From Cryobacterium tagatosivorans (GTDB taxonomy: Bacteria; Actinomycetota; Actinomycetes; Actinomycetales; Microbacteriaceae), in contig NZ_SOEZ01000036.1 of assembly GCF_004402215.1 (NCBI RefSeq), forward strand, positions 1 through 64,000: 64,000 nucleotides of DNA, given 5' to 3'. The notes beneath the pieces are model-generated. The model searched no databases. It saw only the letters and a program-made list of their open reading frames with translations, and was not told where the DNA came from. This document shows, in pieces, positions 34,851 through 45,278 of this stretch. Position 1 is the first letter of the stretch; every line of letters begins with the position of its first letter. Position numbers and translations under genes: made by a program.

Positions 34851-35822
34851 TCAGCGCGGGCCGTCGATGGTGATCACGACACTGCCGATCTTCTGTCCGG
34901 TCTCGACATGCGTGTAGGCCTCGACGATCCGGTCCAGGGGATACGTTCGGCCGATGAGCGGCTTGAATTGCCCGGACTCGATCAGTGCCTTCAGGTGCTC
35001 CACCATCTCCCGGTCATGTTTCGGGATGGGGAACAAGACCTTCCTGCCGCGATGCAGCGGAGCGATCATGGCCAGGAACGGATTCTGCGCCCGGGGGCCC
35101 AGCTCCGTGGAGATGTAGATCCCGCCCGGCTTCAGGAGTCGCTTGCACTGGCCGAAGGAACTCTTGCCGACCGCATCGAGCACCACGTCGTAGCGCTGTT
35201 CGTCCCGCGTGAAATCCACGGCCGTGTAGTCGATGACCCGGTCGGCGCCGAGGCCCCTGACCAGTTCCACTGTTTCCGTCCCGCAAACGGCCGTGACGGT
35301 CGCACCGACACCCTTCAGCAGCTGGACGGCCGCGGAGCCTATGGCTCCGGATGCGCCGTTGACGAGGACATCCTGCCCGCTCCGGATCTTCGCCCCCCGG
35401 ATCTGGGCGAGGGCGTAGTGCGAGCCCTCGGTGCTCGGCGCCGCCTCGTGAAAGGTCAGGTTCGCCGGCATGGTCGCGAGCGAGCCGTCCTCGCGAATCG
35501 ACAGGTATTCGGCATGCGCGCCGAACGGGCCCTCGTTGTACCCGAACACCCTGTCGCCGGCCGAGAAGAACGTGACGCCGCTCCCGACCGCCTCGACCAC
35601 TCCCGCAAACTCACTCCCGAGGACGGTCGCCCGTGGCCCGAGAAGGCCGGTGAAGAGTCTCATGAAGAAGGGCCTGGCTGCCCGGCAGGCGCAGTCCGTC
35701 CGGTTGACCGTCGTCGCGTGGACCTGGACGAGCACCTCGTTGTCCCCGGGTGTCTGTTTGCTCACCTCTCGGATCCGGACGACGTCCGGCGGGCCGTACC
35801 GTGTGTGAACCGCTGCCCTCAT
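34851..35822 (-). CDS. Zinc-independent MDR oxidoreductase (quinone reductase-like)
   Basis: Medium-chain dehydrogenase/reductase of 323 residues using NADPH. The GroES-like catalytic part (1-125) lacks the structural and catalytic zinc cysteines of alcohol dehydrogenases; the Rossmann part has NGASGAIGSAAVQLLK near 150. It resembles zeta-crystallin-like quinone oxidoreductases and enoyl reductases. The start has TAGTGT 6 bp upstream and no ribosome site. Neighbouring genes give no hint of substrate. Confidence 0.9.
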   Translation of the reverse strand: MRAAVHTRYGPPDVVRIREVSKQTPGDNEVLVQVHATTVNRTDCACRAARPFFMRLFTGLLGPRATVLGSEFAGVVEAVGSGVTFFSAGDRVFGYNEGPFGAHAEYLSIREDGSLATMPANLTFHEAAPSTEGSHYALAQIRGAKIRSGQDVLVNGASGAIGSAAVQLLKGVGATVTAVCGTETVELVRGLGADRVIDYTAVDFTRDEQRYDVVLDAVGKSSFGQCKRLLKPGGIYISTELGPRAQNPFLAMIAPLHRGRKVLFPIPKHDREMVEHLKALIESGQFKPLIGRTYPLDRIVEAYTHVETGQKIGSVVITIDGPR

Positions 35823-35828
35823 GGTTGG

Positions 35829-35834
35829 ACACTA
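35829..35834 (-). promoter_or_regulatory. -10 box TAGTGT, leaderless start of the MDR oxidoreductase
   Basis: On the minus strand TAGTGT is followed by CCAACC and ATG 35822, giving a predicted transcript that begins at the start codon. Confidence 0.55.
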
Positions 35835-35942
35835 CCGCTCGTCAGGCGCTCTGGGGGCTGGGCGCGCCCCGGCGAACCCTGGCCCGCAGGCATCGCTCGG
35901 GCGATCCGACGACTCTGAGTCGAACGCCTGCGTCGCAACGCC

Positions 35943-37406
35943 TTAGTCCGCTTGTTCCAGTCGTAGGTCGAGGGCGTCGGCGATGCGGGTTCGGGATTTG
36001 GTGGTGTAGCGCCATTTGCCGCCGCCGGGGTCGAGCCAGGGTGGTGCCTTGATCTGTGGGACGCCGCGGAGCATGCGGATCTTCCAGCCCGAGGTCTCGA
36101 TCGTGCGGTGGTGGAACCAGCAGAGCAGGACCCCGTTGTCGGTGTGGGTGTCGCCGCCCCAGGCGTCGGGGATGACGTGGTGGATTTCGCTCCAGCTGGC
36201 CGGGATCTGGCAGCCCGGGATGATGCAGCCGCCGTCCCGGGCGGAGATCGCCCGGCGCTGCTCCCGGTTGAAGCAGCGGTCGGCCACTCCGAGCGAACAG
36301 ATCGCGTTTTCGTCGCCGAAGACCACGGGCTTGATGCCGCCGGTGCAGACCTTCTGCCGCACTGCCCGCATCGGCAGCGGCGCCTCGACCCCGTCGATCC
36401 AGCCCACACCCTGTTCCTTCTGCAGGTCTTGCTGGCGGACGGTGACGAGGACGGTGGGGGCGGCGCCGCCGATGCTGGGGGCCTCGGCGCTGCGCGCCGC
36501 GACGTCGAGGATGACGGCGAGCACGTCGTGCCGCTGCTGGTCGTAGGTGCGGTCGTCGCGCTCCAGCACCGACTGTTCGAGCTGCTCGGGGGTGAGGAAG
36601 GCGACCGGGGCGGTCTTCGGGGAGAGGTAGGCGTCGAAGAGGCGTTGCAGCTGGCCGCCGATCTCGGGCAGCAGCCGTCCGGAGACCGGGATCGTTCCGC
36701 CGTGTTCACGGCCGAGGCGGAGTCCGCGTTCCTGGAAGGCGCGCTCGTCGTCGGGACGGGCGCCGTCGGGATCGAGCACCGGCTTCCAGACGGAGGCCTG
36801 CAGCCGGATTTCATCAGCGGGGGCCGGCACGGCGGTGTCGATGCTCTGGCCGGTCGCCGCGGCGACGAGTTCGGTTTCGGCCAGCTGGACGTTCTGCAGG
36901 TCCGCGCGGCGCAGCGTGGGGGAGAGGGAGCCGAGGATCGCTTCGGCGGTGTCGAGGCCGAGCGTGCCGGTGGCCAGTCCGGCCGCGGTTGCCGGGAACC
37001 TGGGTGGCAGGGCCTGGCCGGCGATGGAGTAGTCGGTGCGGAGCTGCGCGCCGATCCGCATGCGGCGGTTCGCGGTCGGCCCGGAGACCAGGGTCAGCCG
37101 TTGCACGAGTTCGGACGGGGTGCGGCAACCCTTCTTCGCCGAGAGCCGGTCGCTGCCAAGTTCCGGGCGGGAGCGGTCGGCGATCTCGGCGGCCGCGGCG
37201 ACCCGGAGGGCGTCGACCCGGCGGCCGGCTTCTTCGATCGCCGCGGTCACCATCAGCAGCCCGTCGTCGCCGAGGCCCCGGACGGCCGAGCACCGGAGGG
37301 TGTCGCCGATCCGGGCGCTGATCGCCGCAAACGACGCGAGCGCAGCCTTGGCGTCGGCGGGGACCGGTCCGGCGGAGGCCTGAAGCGTTTCGGTGGGGGT
37401 GTTCAT
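35943..37406 (-). CDS. DUF222 and HNH-endonuclease domain protein (13E12 repeat family)
   Basis: Protein of 487 residues with the long helical DUF222 region (about 30-330) and a C-terminal HNH nuclease fold: CIIPGCQIP, then SEIHHVIPDAWGG, then NGVLLCWFHHR, supplying the Cys pairs for zinc and the His-Asn-His catalytic residues. Such proteins occur in many copies in actinobacteria; their biological role is unsettled and they are often treated as mobile or selfish. No terminal repeats or target duplication are visible here. A perfect DnaA-box word lies 64 bp upstream of its start. Confidence 0.9.
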   Translation of the reverse strand: MNTPTETLQASAGPVPADAKAALASFAAISARIGDTLRCSAVRGLGDDGLLMVTAAIEEAGRRVDALRVAAAAEIADRSRPELGSDRLSAKKGCRTPSELVQRLTLVSGPTANRRMRIGAQLRTDYSIAGQALPPRFPATAAGLATGTLGLDTAEAILGSLSPTLRRADLQNVQLAETELVAAATGQSIDTAVPAPADEIRLQASVWKPVLDPDGARPDDERAFQERGLRLGREHGGTIPVSGRLLPEIGGQLQRLFDAYLSPKTAPVAFLTPEQLEQSVLERDDRTYDQQRHDVLAVILDVAARSAEAPSIGGAAPTVLVTVRQQDLQKEQGVGWIDGVEAPLPMRAVRQKVCTGGIKPVVFGDENAICSLGVADRCFNREQRRAISARDGGCIIPGCQIPASWSEIHHVIPDAWGGDTHTDNGVLLCWFHHRTIETSGWKIRMLRGVPQIKAPPWLDPGGGKWRYTTKSRTRIADALDLRLEQAD

Positions 37407-37469
37407 GCGTCAAGTCTCCGCGGAACCACCGACATTCCTGCCGACAAAGGGCAGGTCAGCCGCATTTTC

Positions 37470-37478
37470 TGTGGATAA
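37470..37478 (-). promoter_or_regulatory. Isolated DnaA-box sequence
   Basis: TTATCCACA on the minus strand, the perfect DnaA 9-mer, between the HNH and EamA genes. It is the only one noticed locally, so it is not evidence of an origin; it may be chance or a DnaA-responsive site. Confidence 0.35.
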
Positions 37479-37527
37479 CTCCGACGAGGTGCGCCTGTGG
37501 AGGAGCAGCAGCCTCGTGACACTGGGC

Positions 37528-38454
37528 CTAGTGGGGAAAAGGCTCTAGCGGGACGAGGTCGTAACCGTCGCCATCCGCGCCCGGAGTCCCCGCGATGCGT
37601 GCTCTGCGCCGGCGGCTCGGGAACTCCACAATGACCATGGCCGCAATCATGAGTGCGCCACCGATGGCAGTTGTGAGCGCCAGGACCTCTTGCCCAACTC
37701 CCACCGAGATGACTGCGGTGAAAACGACCTCGAGGGTGAGGATGATGGCCACGCGGGACGGCTCCAGCCGTGCCTGCGCCCAGGTCTGCACGAAGAAGCC
37801 GATGACGGTGGCAAACACGGCCGTAACGAGAACCGCCATCCAGACATCCCAGGTGGGAGGACCTTGATATCCATCGGGCAGTGCGCCAATCCAGCAGACC
37901 ACCGCGACGGCACACAACTGCACGAAGGTGAGCGCATAGGAATCGAAACCCGAGCTGAAGCGACCCAGGCCAACAATGTGGAGGGCGAAGAATACGGCAC
38001 AAGCGATGCCCCAGATCTGACCCACCTCGATGCTCACACCGGTGATGGAAATAAGGCCCAAACCGATCAGGGCGAGAGCGGCGCCGATGGTCACCTTTCC
38101 CCCGATCCGGTGACGGAAGAAGAGCCAGCCGATGACGGGCGTGAGCACCACGTAGGTGCCAGTGAGGAAGCCGGTAATCGCCGCGGTCGTGATCTCCAGG
38201 GCGATGGTCTGGGTGACGTAACCCAGGCCCAGCAAGACACCGAGCGAAGCGCCAACCGCCAGCATGCGGCCGGTGAGCGCCGACACCATCTTCGGTTTGA
38301 TCGCCAGCATGATGAGGGCGGCGATCGTGAATCGGATGGCCAGGAAGTCAAAAAAAGGCTGCTGCTCAATGGCGGGCTTCATGAGGACGAATGCGCTGCC
38401 CCACATCGCGGCAACTGCGACCAGCGACCAAACCGCAACCCCGGGCCTCTTCAC
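37528..38454 (-). CDS. EamA/DMT-superfamily transporter
   Basis: Inner-membrane drug/metabolite transporter of 308 residues with ten predicted helices in two EamA repeats (about 8-140 and 150-285). The signature GSAFVLMKPAIE at the end of helix 1 is typical. Substrate unknown; amino-acid or metabolite export is common in the family. The start is GTG 38454 with TAGTGT exactly 6 bp upstream, predicting a leaderless mRNA. Codon use is slightly less GC-biased than in neighbouring genes. Confidence 0.88.
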   Translation of the reverse strand: MKRPGVAVWSLVAVAAMWGSAFVLMKPAIEQQPFFDFLAIRFTIAALIMLAIKPKMVSALTGRMLAVGASLGVLLGLGYVTQTIALEITTAAITGFLTGTYVVLTPVIGWLFFRHRIGGKVTIGAALALIGLGLISITGVSIEVGQIWGIACAVFFALHIVGLGRFSSGFDSYALTFVQLCAVAVVCWIGALPDGYQGPPTWDVWMAVLVTAVFATVIGFFVQTWAQARLEPSRVAIILTLEVVFTAVISVGVGQEVLALTTAIGGALMIAAMVIVEFPSRRRRARIAGTPGADGDGYDLVPLEPFPH

Positions 38455-38460
38455 CTCACA

Positions 38461-38466
38461 ACACTA
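38461..38466 (-). promoter_or_regulatory. -10 box TAGTGT, leaderless start of the EamA gene
   Basis: TAGTGT, six bases, then GTG 38454 on the minus strand; no independent ribosome site. Confidence 0.5.
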
Positions 38467-38526
38467 ACGGGGGCGGACCCGCCAGGAAGGCGGGGAGCGA
38501 GCTCACCGCATCTCCGGCTGCCAGGG

Positions 38527-39969
38527 CTACTCGGCGGCGTGCGCCTCGAGGAACTCGTACACCTCGGTGTCGTCGACCCCGGGGAAGGTCCCGGACGGCA
38601 GCGGCGAGAGCACGTGGGCGTGCAGGCGCGCGCTCGGCCAGGCCTTGCCGACCCAGCGCGAGGACACCTCGGATGCCGGGCGGCGGCAGCAGGTCTCGTC
38701 CGGGCAGCGTGACACGGCCCGCTGGGTGGTCTCCCGTCCGCGGAACCACTTCGCCTGCGCGAAGGGCACACCGACGCTGATCGAGAACTCGCCGGCATCC
38801 GTCGCCCCGGTCTGGGTGGCGCACCAGAACGTGCCGGCCGGGGTGTCGGTGTACTGGTAGAACTCGGTGGTGCGGTTGGTGTGGGTGAAGGCGCTCCGGG
38901 CGCTCCACTGCTTGCAGACGTACTGGCCCTCGATCGAGCCGGTCACGTCGACCGGCAGCGGGAGGCCGTCGTTCTCGTAGCCCTTCTGCAGGGCGCCGTC
39001 GCCGGTGACCCGCAGGAAGTGCAGCGTCATGTCGAGGTGGGATGTCGCCAGGTTGGTCAGCCGGAGGGCCGCCGCCTCGTGCGTCACGCCGAAGGCGTCG
39101 CGGAAGTCCTCGACGGCCAGCTCGCGCTCGCGCTTGGCGGTGGAGAGGAAGCTGAGGGATGCCTCGCGCGGCATCAGGGCGGCCGCCGCGAAGTAGTTGA
39201 TCTGCAGCCGCTGCCAGAGGAACTCCGCGTAGCTGCCGGGCCGCTCGTGGCCGAGCAGCCGGTGCCCCATCGCCTGCAGCGCCATCGAGCGCAGGCCGTG
39301 GCCGCCGGGGATCGAGGCCGGCGGCAGGTAGATCCGGTGGTTGACGAGGTCGGTCACCGAACGGGTCGAGTTGGGCAGGTCGTTGACGTAGATGAGGCTG
39401 AAGCCGAGCCGCTCCGCCATCACGCTCACCTCCCGGTGGGTCAGCGCGCCCGACACGTGCCCGGACGCCCGCACCTGGTCCTCGGCGAGCTGCTCGATGT
39501 CGGGCATGTAGTTGTCGCGGTCGCGCATCAGCTCGCGCAGCTCGGTGTTGGCGCGCCGCGCCTCCTCCGGCGTGGCGATGGCCTCGCTGGCCCGGCGGGC
39601 GAGCTCGCGGTGCAGCCCGACCAGCGACTCGACGGCGGCCAGCGGGGTGCCCTTGGTCACCTTGACCTGGGGCAGGCCGAGGGCGCCGTAGAGCGGGTTC
39701 TTTTGCGCCCTGGCCAGCTCAATCTCCAGCGCAGCCCGGGTGTTCGGGGCGTCCCGGCTGAGCAGGTCTGCGAGGTCGACGCCGAGGGCTGCGGCGACAT
39801 CCTGGAGCGTCGACAGCTTGGGCTCGCGCCGACCGTTCTCGATCAGGGAGAGCTGGCTGCCGGCCAGCCCGACCCGGTCGCCGAGCTGGTCGAGGGTGAG
39901 CCCGCGCTCGCCACGGAAATGACGGATGCGGTGGCCGAGGGTGATGAGATCGGAGGCTTGCGGCGACAT
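38527..39969 (-). CDS. ramB: Short-chain acyl-responsive regulator, RamB/ScfR family
   Basis: Transcription regulator of 480 residues. A Xre-type helix-turn-helix (11-65, [19 protein letters not shown]) is followed by an ImmA/IrrE-like region (about 195-290) and the Cys-containing ScfR C-terminal domain (DUF2083; [10 protein letters not shown] near 425). In Corynebacterium RamB controls acetate and propionate metabolism genes. Divergence from pckG, and a GCAAAGTTT word in the shared region, suggest that it regulates gluconeogenic entry here. The start has TATTGT 6 bp upstream; the TAAGGA between could also be a ribosome site. Confidence 0.9.
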   Translation of the reverse strand: MSPQASDLITLGHRIRHFRGERGLTLDQLGDRVGLAGSQLSLIENGRREPKLSTLQDVAAALGVDLADLLSRDAPNTRAALEIELARAQKNPLYGALGLPQVKVTKGTPLAAVESLVGLHRELARRASEAIATPEEARRANTELRELMRDRDNYMPDIEQLAEDQVRASGHVSGALTHREVSVMAERLGFSLIYVNDLPNSTRSVTDLVNHRIYLPPASIPGGHGLRSMALQAMGHRLLGHERPGSYAEFLWQRLQINYFAAAALMPREASLSFLSTAKRERELAVEDFRDAFGVTHEAAALRLTNLATSHLDMTLHFLRVTGDGALQKGYENDGLPLPVDVTGSIEGQYVCKQWSARSAFTHTNRTTEFYQYTDTPAGTFWCATQTGATDAGEFSISVGVPFAQAKWFRGRETTQRAVSRCPDETCCRRPASEVSSRWVGKAWPSARLHAHVLSPLPSGTFPGVDDTEVYEFLEAHAAE

Positions 39970-39975
39970 TCCTTA

Positions 39976-39981
39976 ACAATA
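39976..39981 (-). promoter_or_regulatory. -10 box TATTGT before ramB
   Basis: On the minus strand TATTGT, TAAGGA, then ATG 39969: the 6-bp spacing of the leaderless pattern. Confidence 0.45.
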
Positions 39982-40055
39982 CCGAAAGAATCACGTTTCT
40001 TAACGGTGCGTTCTCGTTTTCTATCCGAATTTCTGGCGCACACTGGATGCAGAGG

Positions 40056-40064
40056 GCAAAGTTT
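40056..40064. promoter_or_regulatory. RamB-box-like site before pckG
   Basis: GCAAAGTTT (reverse complement AAACTTTGC) matches nine contiguous core bases of the RamB motif known from Corynebacterium glutamicum (ARAACTTTGCAAA), 64 bp before pckG. Flanking positions match less well. Confidence 0.45.
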
Positions 40065-40127
40065 CACGCCCCACCACTTCGCACCCGAGCGAGATTCGAC
40101 ACGAAATCAACGATGAAAGGCCAGGAG

Positions 40128-41981
40128 ATGACCATCGCTAATTTCCCAGTTCAGACCGGCGGAGAACGATCCAGCACGGGCTCGGGCACGACAGACCCCA
40201 ACCTCCAGTCGTGGGTGGACGAGGTAGCCCGGCTGACCCGGCCCGACGCCATCGTCTGGTGCGACGGCTCGCTGCGCGAAGCCGACGCACTGGCCAAGCA
40301 GCTCGTCACCGAGGGCAAGCTCATCCGGCTGAACCCGGAATGGCGCCCCAACAGCTTCCTCGCCCGCACCGCCCCCTCCGACGTCGCCCGCGTCGAGGAC
40401 CGCACCTTCATCTGCTCCGCCGACCCCGACGACGCCGGCCCCACGAACAACTGGGCCGACCCGGCGCTCATGCGCGACGAACTCAACGTCGTCTTCGCCG
40501 GCAGCATGCGCGGCCGCACGATGTACGTCGTGCCGTTCTCGATGGGCCCGCTCGGCGGCCCGATCTCGCAGCTCGGCGTGGAGATCACCGACTCACCCTA
40601 CGTCGTGCTCAACATGGGCATCATGACCCGCATGGGCGAGAAGGTCCTCCGCCTGATCGAGGGCGGTGCTCGCTGGGTGCAGACCGTGCACAGCGTCGGC
40701 TTCCCGCTGATCGAAGAAGACGGCCACAAGCGCGACGACGTGCAGTGGCCCTGCAGCGACCTCAAGTACATCGTCCAGTTCCCGGACACCCGTGAGGTCT
40801 GGTCGTACGGTTCGGGTTACGGCGGCAACGCGCTGCTGTCGAAGAAGTCGTTCGCGCTGCGCATCGCATCCGTCATGGCCCGCGACGAGGGCTGGCTCGC
40901 CGAGCACATGCTGCTGATCAAGGTCACCTCGCCCGAGGGCGGCGTGTCCCACGTGGCCGCGGCGTTCCCCTCCGCCTGCGGCAAGACGAACCTCTCCATG
41001 CTGCGCCCGACCATCCCCGGATGGAAGGTCGAGACCATCGGCGACGACATCGCCTGGCTGCGCCCCGGCCCCGACGGCAAGCTGTACGCGATCAACCCGG
41101 AAGCCGGCTTCTTCGGCGTCGCACCGGGCACCGGCGAGATCACCAACCCGACGGCCGTGAACACGGTCTGGGGCAACACGATCTTCACAAACGTGGCGCT
41201 GCGCGACGACGGCGACGTCTGGTGGGAGGGCCTGACCGAGACGGCCCCGAGCCACCTCATCGACTGGCAGGGCAAGGACTGGACGCCCGATTCCGGACGT
41301 CCGGCCGCGCACCCCAACTCTCGGTTCACCGTCGCAGCCGCGCAGTGCCCGTCCATCTCCGAGGACTGGGAGGCGTTCGGCGGCGTGCCGATCGACGCCA
41401 TCCTGTTCGGCGGCCGTCGCGCCACCAACGTCCCGCTCGTCGCCCAGGCGCGCAGCTGGAAGCACGGCGTGTTCATGGGCGCCACGATCTCGTCCGAGAA
41501 GACCGCGGCCGCCGAAGGCACCGTAGGCGAGCTGCGCCGCGACCCGTTCGCGATGCTCCCGTTCTGCGGCTACAACATGGCCGACTACTGGGCTCACTGG
41601 CTCAAGGTCGGCAAGGGACTCGGCGTCAACGCCCCGGCGATCTTCCAGGTCAACTGGTTCCGCAAAGGCGAGGACGGCAGCTTCCTCTGGCCTGGTTTCG
41701 GCGAGAACTCGCGGGTGATCGAGTGGATCGTGCGCCGCATCGAGGGCAAGGCGGATGCCGTCGACACCCCGATCGGACTGCTCCCGTCCGAGGACGCGCT
41801 CAACCTGGACGGTCTCGACCTGTCCGAGAGCGATGTCGAGCAGCTGTTCCGCATCGACAACGAGTCCTGGATGGAGGAGTGCGACATGACGGAGGAGTAC
41901 TTCAAGAAGTTCGGCAGCCGCGTTCCCCCGGCACTGCTCGCCGAGCTCGCCAGCGTGCGCTACAACCTGCGCGCGAAGTAG
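40128..41981 (+). CDS. pckG: Phosphoenolpyruvate carboxykinase (GTP)
   Basis: Cytoplasmic enzyme interconverting oxaloacetate plus GTP and PEP plus CO2, the entry to gluconeogenesis. At 617 residues it has normal GTP-class length. The kinase-1a loop FPSACGKTN contains the class-specific hyper-reactive C284, and the metal and PEP-binding segments ([33 protein letters not shown]) are intact. ATG 40128 is chosen because GAAAGG lies seven bases upstream; an ATG at 40113 would put that site inside the gene. A strong terminator follows. Control by the divergent RamB is inferred. Confidence 0.95.
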   Translation: MTIANFPVQTGGERSSTGSGTTDPNLQSWVDEVARLTRPDAIVWCDGSLREADALAKQLVTEGKLIRLNPEWRPNSFLARTAPSDVARVEDRTFICSADPDDAGPTNNWADPALMRDELNVVFAGSMRGRTMYVVPFSMGPLGGPISQLGVEITDSPYVVLNMGIMTRMGEKVLRLIEGGARWVQTVHSVGFPLIEEDGHKRDDVQWPCSDLKYIVQFPDTREVWSYGSGYGGNALLSKKSFALRIASVMARDEGWLAEHMLLIKVTSPEGGVSHVAAAFPSACGKTNLSMLRPTIPGWKVETIGDDIAWLRPGPDGKLYAINPEAGFFGVAPGTGEITNPTAVNTVWGNTIFTNVALRDDGDVWWEGLTETAPSHLIDWQGKDWTPDSGRPAAHPNSRFTVAAAQCPSISEDWEAFGGVPIDAILFGGRRATNVPLVAQARSWKHGVFMGATISSEKTAAAEGTVGELRRDPFAMLPFCGYNMADYWAHWLKVGKGLGVNAPAIFQVNWFRKGEDGSFLWPGFGENSRVIEWIVRRIEGKADAVDTPIGLLPSEDALNLDGLDLSESDVEQLFRIDNESWMEECDMTEEYFKKFGSRVPPALLAELASVRYNLRAK

Positions 41982-42013
41982 CCACCCGGCGCGTCCCACG
42001 CGGCGCAAGCCGC

Positions 42014-42046
42014 GAAGGCCCCGTGATCGATGATCACGGGGCCTTC
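42014..42046 (+). terminator. Rho-independent-type terminator of pckG
   Basis: Perfect 15-bp stem GAAGGCCCCGTGATC (42014-42028) with its complement at 42032-42046, 3-base loop, followed by TCTCTCG, a weak pyrimidine tail. It begins 33 bp after the pckG stop. Confidence 0.85.
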
Positions 42047-42093
42047 TCTCGTCATCCGTCGCGTCATCCGTCCTCTTTCATGCCACCACACTC

Positions 42094-42156
42094 CGCCGAA
42101 CTGTGAGTTTGGCACCTTCCCGGGGCCCGGGAAGGTGCCAAACTCACGGTTCGGCG
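42094..42156. repeat. Palindrome C between pckG and the ABC exporter
   Basis: Inverted repeat with 31-bp arms and only one mismatch around a single central base. Arms include GAACTGTGAGTTTGGCACC and CTTCCCGGG. It lies between the pckG terminator and the convergent exporter stop at 42207, positioned to end transcription from the right. Only copy in the window. Confidence 0.85.
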
Positions 42157-42206
42157 ATGCAGGCGCGCGCGAGGTTAGGGGCGGGCGCGCGGTTGGGTGA
42201 GAGGGG

Positions 42207-44297
42207 TCAGACGAGCAGCTGGTGCTTGGCGAGCTCGCGGTAGAGCGGGGTGGACGCGACGAGCTCCGAGTGGGTGCCCGTGCCGACGACCCGGCCGTGG
42301 TCGAGGACCACGATCTGGTCGGAATCGACCACCGTGGAGAGCCGGTGCGCGATCACGATCAGGGTGCGGTTGACCGCGACCGCGTCGATCGCCGCGCGCA
42401 TCTTCTGCTCGTTGACGCCGTCGAGGCTCGAGGTGGATTCGTCGAGCAGCAGGATGGGCGGCGCGGCCAGCAGCGCCCGCGCGATCGCCAGCCGCTGGCG
42501 TTCGCCGCCGGAGAGCATGACGCCCGACTCGCCGACCGCCGCGCCGAGCCCGGCCGGGTCACGCTCGAGCACCTCGCCGAGGTTGACGGCGTGCAGCACG
42601 GCGATGCACTCCTCGTCGGTGGCGTCCGGCGTCGCGAGGGTGAGGTTGTCGCGCAGCGACCCGGCCAGCACCGGGGCGTCCTGCTCGACGTAGCCGATCT
42701 GCGAGCGGAGCGCGGTGCGGTCGAGGGTGCGGATGTCGAGGCCGCCCAGTCGCACGACCCCGGCGGTGGGGTCGTAGAACCGCTCGATCAGGGCGAGGAT
42801 CGTGCTCTTGCCGGCGCCGGACGGCCCGACGAGGGCGGTGCGCAGCCCGCGCGGGGCGCTGAACGAGACGCCGCGGAGCACCGCGCGCGGGCCGGCCGGT
42901 GCCGGGCCCGACGTGTCGGCGCCGTCGGCGGCGGCCAGGTTGGCGTCGATCAGGTCGGGTTCGGCGAAGACCTCGTCGAGCACGGCGGGGGCGATGATCA
43001 GGGTTTCGAGCACCGGGGGCACTTCCGCGGCGGCGATCGAGGCTTCGGCGGCGGCCAGCGGCGCGGCCTCGGCCCCGGGCTCGGGCTCCACCCCGGGTTC
43101 GGCCGAGCCGGCCGGCGCGGGGGCGACCGTGTAGCCGAAGTGCACGTCCTCGAAGGCGATGGCCGGGGCATCCGGCAGCATCGTCGCGTTGGCGGCGCCG
43201 ACCGTGATGGCCAGCGGCGCGATGTCGCGGTCGAACTGGTCCTCGGCGGGCAGGTTGATGATCTCCTCGATCCGGCCGAGGGCGCCGAGCGCCGCGTTGA
43301 CCGAGGTGATCGCGCCGAAGGCCTGGCCGAGCGGCATGATCATCATGAACAGGAAGAGGATGAAGGCGACCAGGTTGGCGACCGTGATTGCGCCGCTGGC
43401 GACCCGGAAGCCGCCCACGCCGAGCACGACGAGGAACGACACCTGCATGGCGATGCCCGCGATCGGCACGACCAGGGCGGAGATCTTCGCGACCTTGATG
43501 CCCATCCGCCAGGCGCCGCGGGCGTCCTCCTCGACGACGGCGATCTCGCGTTCGGTCGCGTTCGAGGCGCGCACGGTGCGCACGGCGCTGATGGCCCGTT
43601 CGACGCTGGCTGCGAGGTCGCCGACCTTGGCCTGCGCGGCGGCGCTGGCGGTGCGGATGCGCTGCGACAGCAGCACAACCGTGACGACAGACGCGGTGAT
43701 CACGAGCACGGTCAGCCCGAGGAGCACCGGGTCGATGACGAGCATGGCGATGAGCGCGCCGACGAAGGTGAGCGACCCGCCGACGGCCTCGACGAGCCCC
43801 TGGGTGAGCACCGCGCGGAGCAGGGTCGTGTCGGAGCCGACCCGGGAGACGAGGTCGCCGGTGCGCCGGGTGTCGAACTCGCTGATCGGGAGCCGGAGCA
43901 TCCGGCCGATCAGCTTGCGGCGGCTGGAGAGCACGACGCCTTCGCCGGTGCGCTGGAGCAGGTAGTGCTGGTAGCCGCTGATCAGGCCGGAGATGACGAC
44001 GAGGGCGATGAGGGCCCAGACGAGCGCGCCGAGCGGGTCGCCCTTCTGCACGATGTCGATCACGCGGCTGACCAGCAGCGGCTGCGCGAGGCTGGCCGCG
44101 GCGCCGAGAATGCTCAGCACGATGACGAAGCCGAGCACCTTCTTGTGTTCGAACAGGTAGGGGAGGAGCTGGCTGAACGTCGCCCGGGGGCCCTCGGGCG
44201 TGCCGCCGCGGCGTCCGAACCGGGATTTGGCCGGGGGACGTTCCGAGGAGGGAAGGGAGGAGGCGGGTGCGGAATCGGCGCTGCGTGTCGTGCTCAC
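42207..44297 (-). CDS. ABC exporter half-transporter (membrane plus ATPase) with acidic insert
   Basis: Fused TMD-NBD exporter of 696 residues (MsbA/LmrA type) with six helices in 50-330. Walker A GPSGAGKST (491-499), signature MLSGGERQR, Walker B ILLLDESTSSLD and the H-loop IAHRLS are intact. Between the A-loop tyrosine Y389 (HFGYT) and Walker A there are about 105 residues instead of the usual 30, owing to an Ala/Pro/Glu-rich insert of roughly 75 residues (390-470). A TAAACT box lies 6 bp before GTG 44297, so this start is preferred over the TTG one codon upstream. Multidrug or lipid export is the usual role; substrate unknown. Confidence 0.9.
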   Translation of the reverse strand: MSTTRSADSAPASSLPSSERPPAKSRFGRRGGTPEGPRATFSQLLPYLFEHKKVLGFVIVLSILGAAASLAQPLLVSRVIDIVQKGDPLGALVWALIALVVISGLISGYQHYLLQRTGEGVVLSSRRKLIGRMLRLPISEFDTRRTGDLVSRVGSDTTLLRAVLTQGLVEAVGGSLTFVGALIAMLVIDPVLLGLTVLVITASVVTVVLLSQRIRTASAAAQAKVGDLAASVERAISAVRTVRASNATEREIAVVEEDARGAWRMGIKVAKISALVVPIAGIAMQVSFLVVLGVGGFRVASGAITVANLVAFILFLFMMIMPLGQAFGAITSVNAALGALGRIEEIINLPAEDQFDRDIAPLAITVGAANATMLPDAPAIAFEDVHFGYTVAPAPAGSAEPGVEPEPGAEAAPLAAAEASIAAAEVPPVLETLIIAPAVLDEVFAEPDLIDANLAAADGADTSGPAPAGPRAVLRGVSFSAPRGLRTALVGPSGAGKSTILALIERFYDPTAGVVRLGGLDIRTLDRTALRSQIGYVEQDAPVLAGSLRDNLTLATPDATDEECIAVLHAVNLGEVLERDPAGLGAAVGESGVMLSGGERQRLAIARALLAAPPILLLDESTSSLDGVNEQKMRAAIDAVAVNRTLIVIAHRLSTVVDSDQIVVLDHGRVVGTGTHSELVASTPLYRELAKHQLLV

Positions 44298-44303
44298 CAA
44301 CCG

Positions 44304-44309
44304 AGTTTA
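44304..44309 (-). promoter_or_regulatory. -10 box TAAACT, leaderless start of the ABC exporter
   Basis: On the minus strand TAAACT, CGGTTG, then GTG 44297, the same 6-bp spacing as at other genes here. Confidence 0.5.
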
Positions 44310-44351
44310 CTTCCCGGGCGGAGGCCTCCGATCGGTCTACAGTGGGGAACT

Positions 44352-45274
<923 letters not shown>

Positions 45275-45278
<4 letters not shown>

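Noticed and set aside
37470..37478. Perfect DnaA box as evidence of a replication origin
   Set aside because: A single box, no cluster, no AT-rich unwinding region and no dnaA/dnaN nearby.
37471..37515. GGATAACTCC followed by GTGGAGGAG as a possible fifth family B copy
   Set aside because: Arms are too short, ends do not match GTGCRTAACTCCTCC, and the spacing is far less than 96 bp.
42222..44351. Very long open frame opposite the ABC exporter, continuous with the downstream ATPase gene
   Set aside because: Composition is that of an antisense shadow of a GC-rich gene; the ATPase has its own GTG start at 44352 with a -10 box and recognisable family boundaries.
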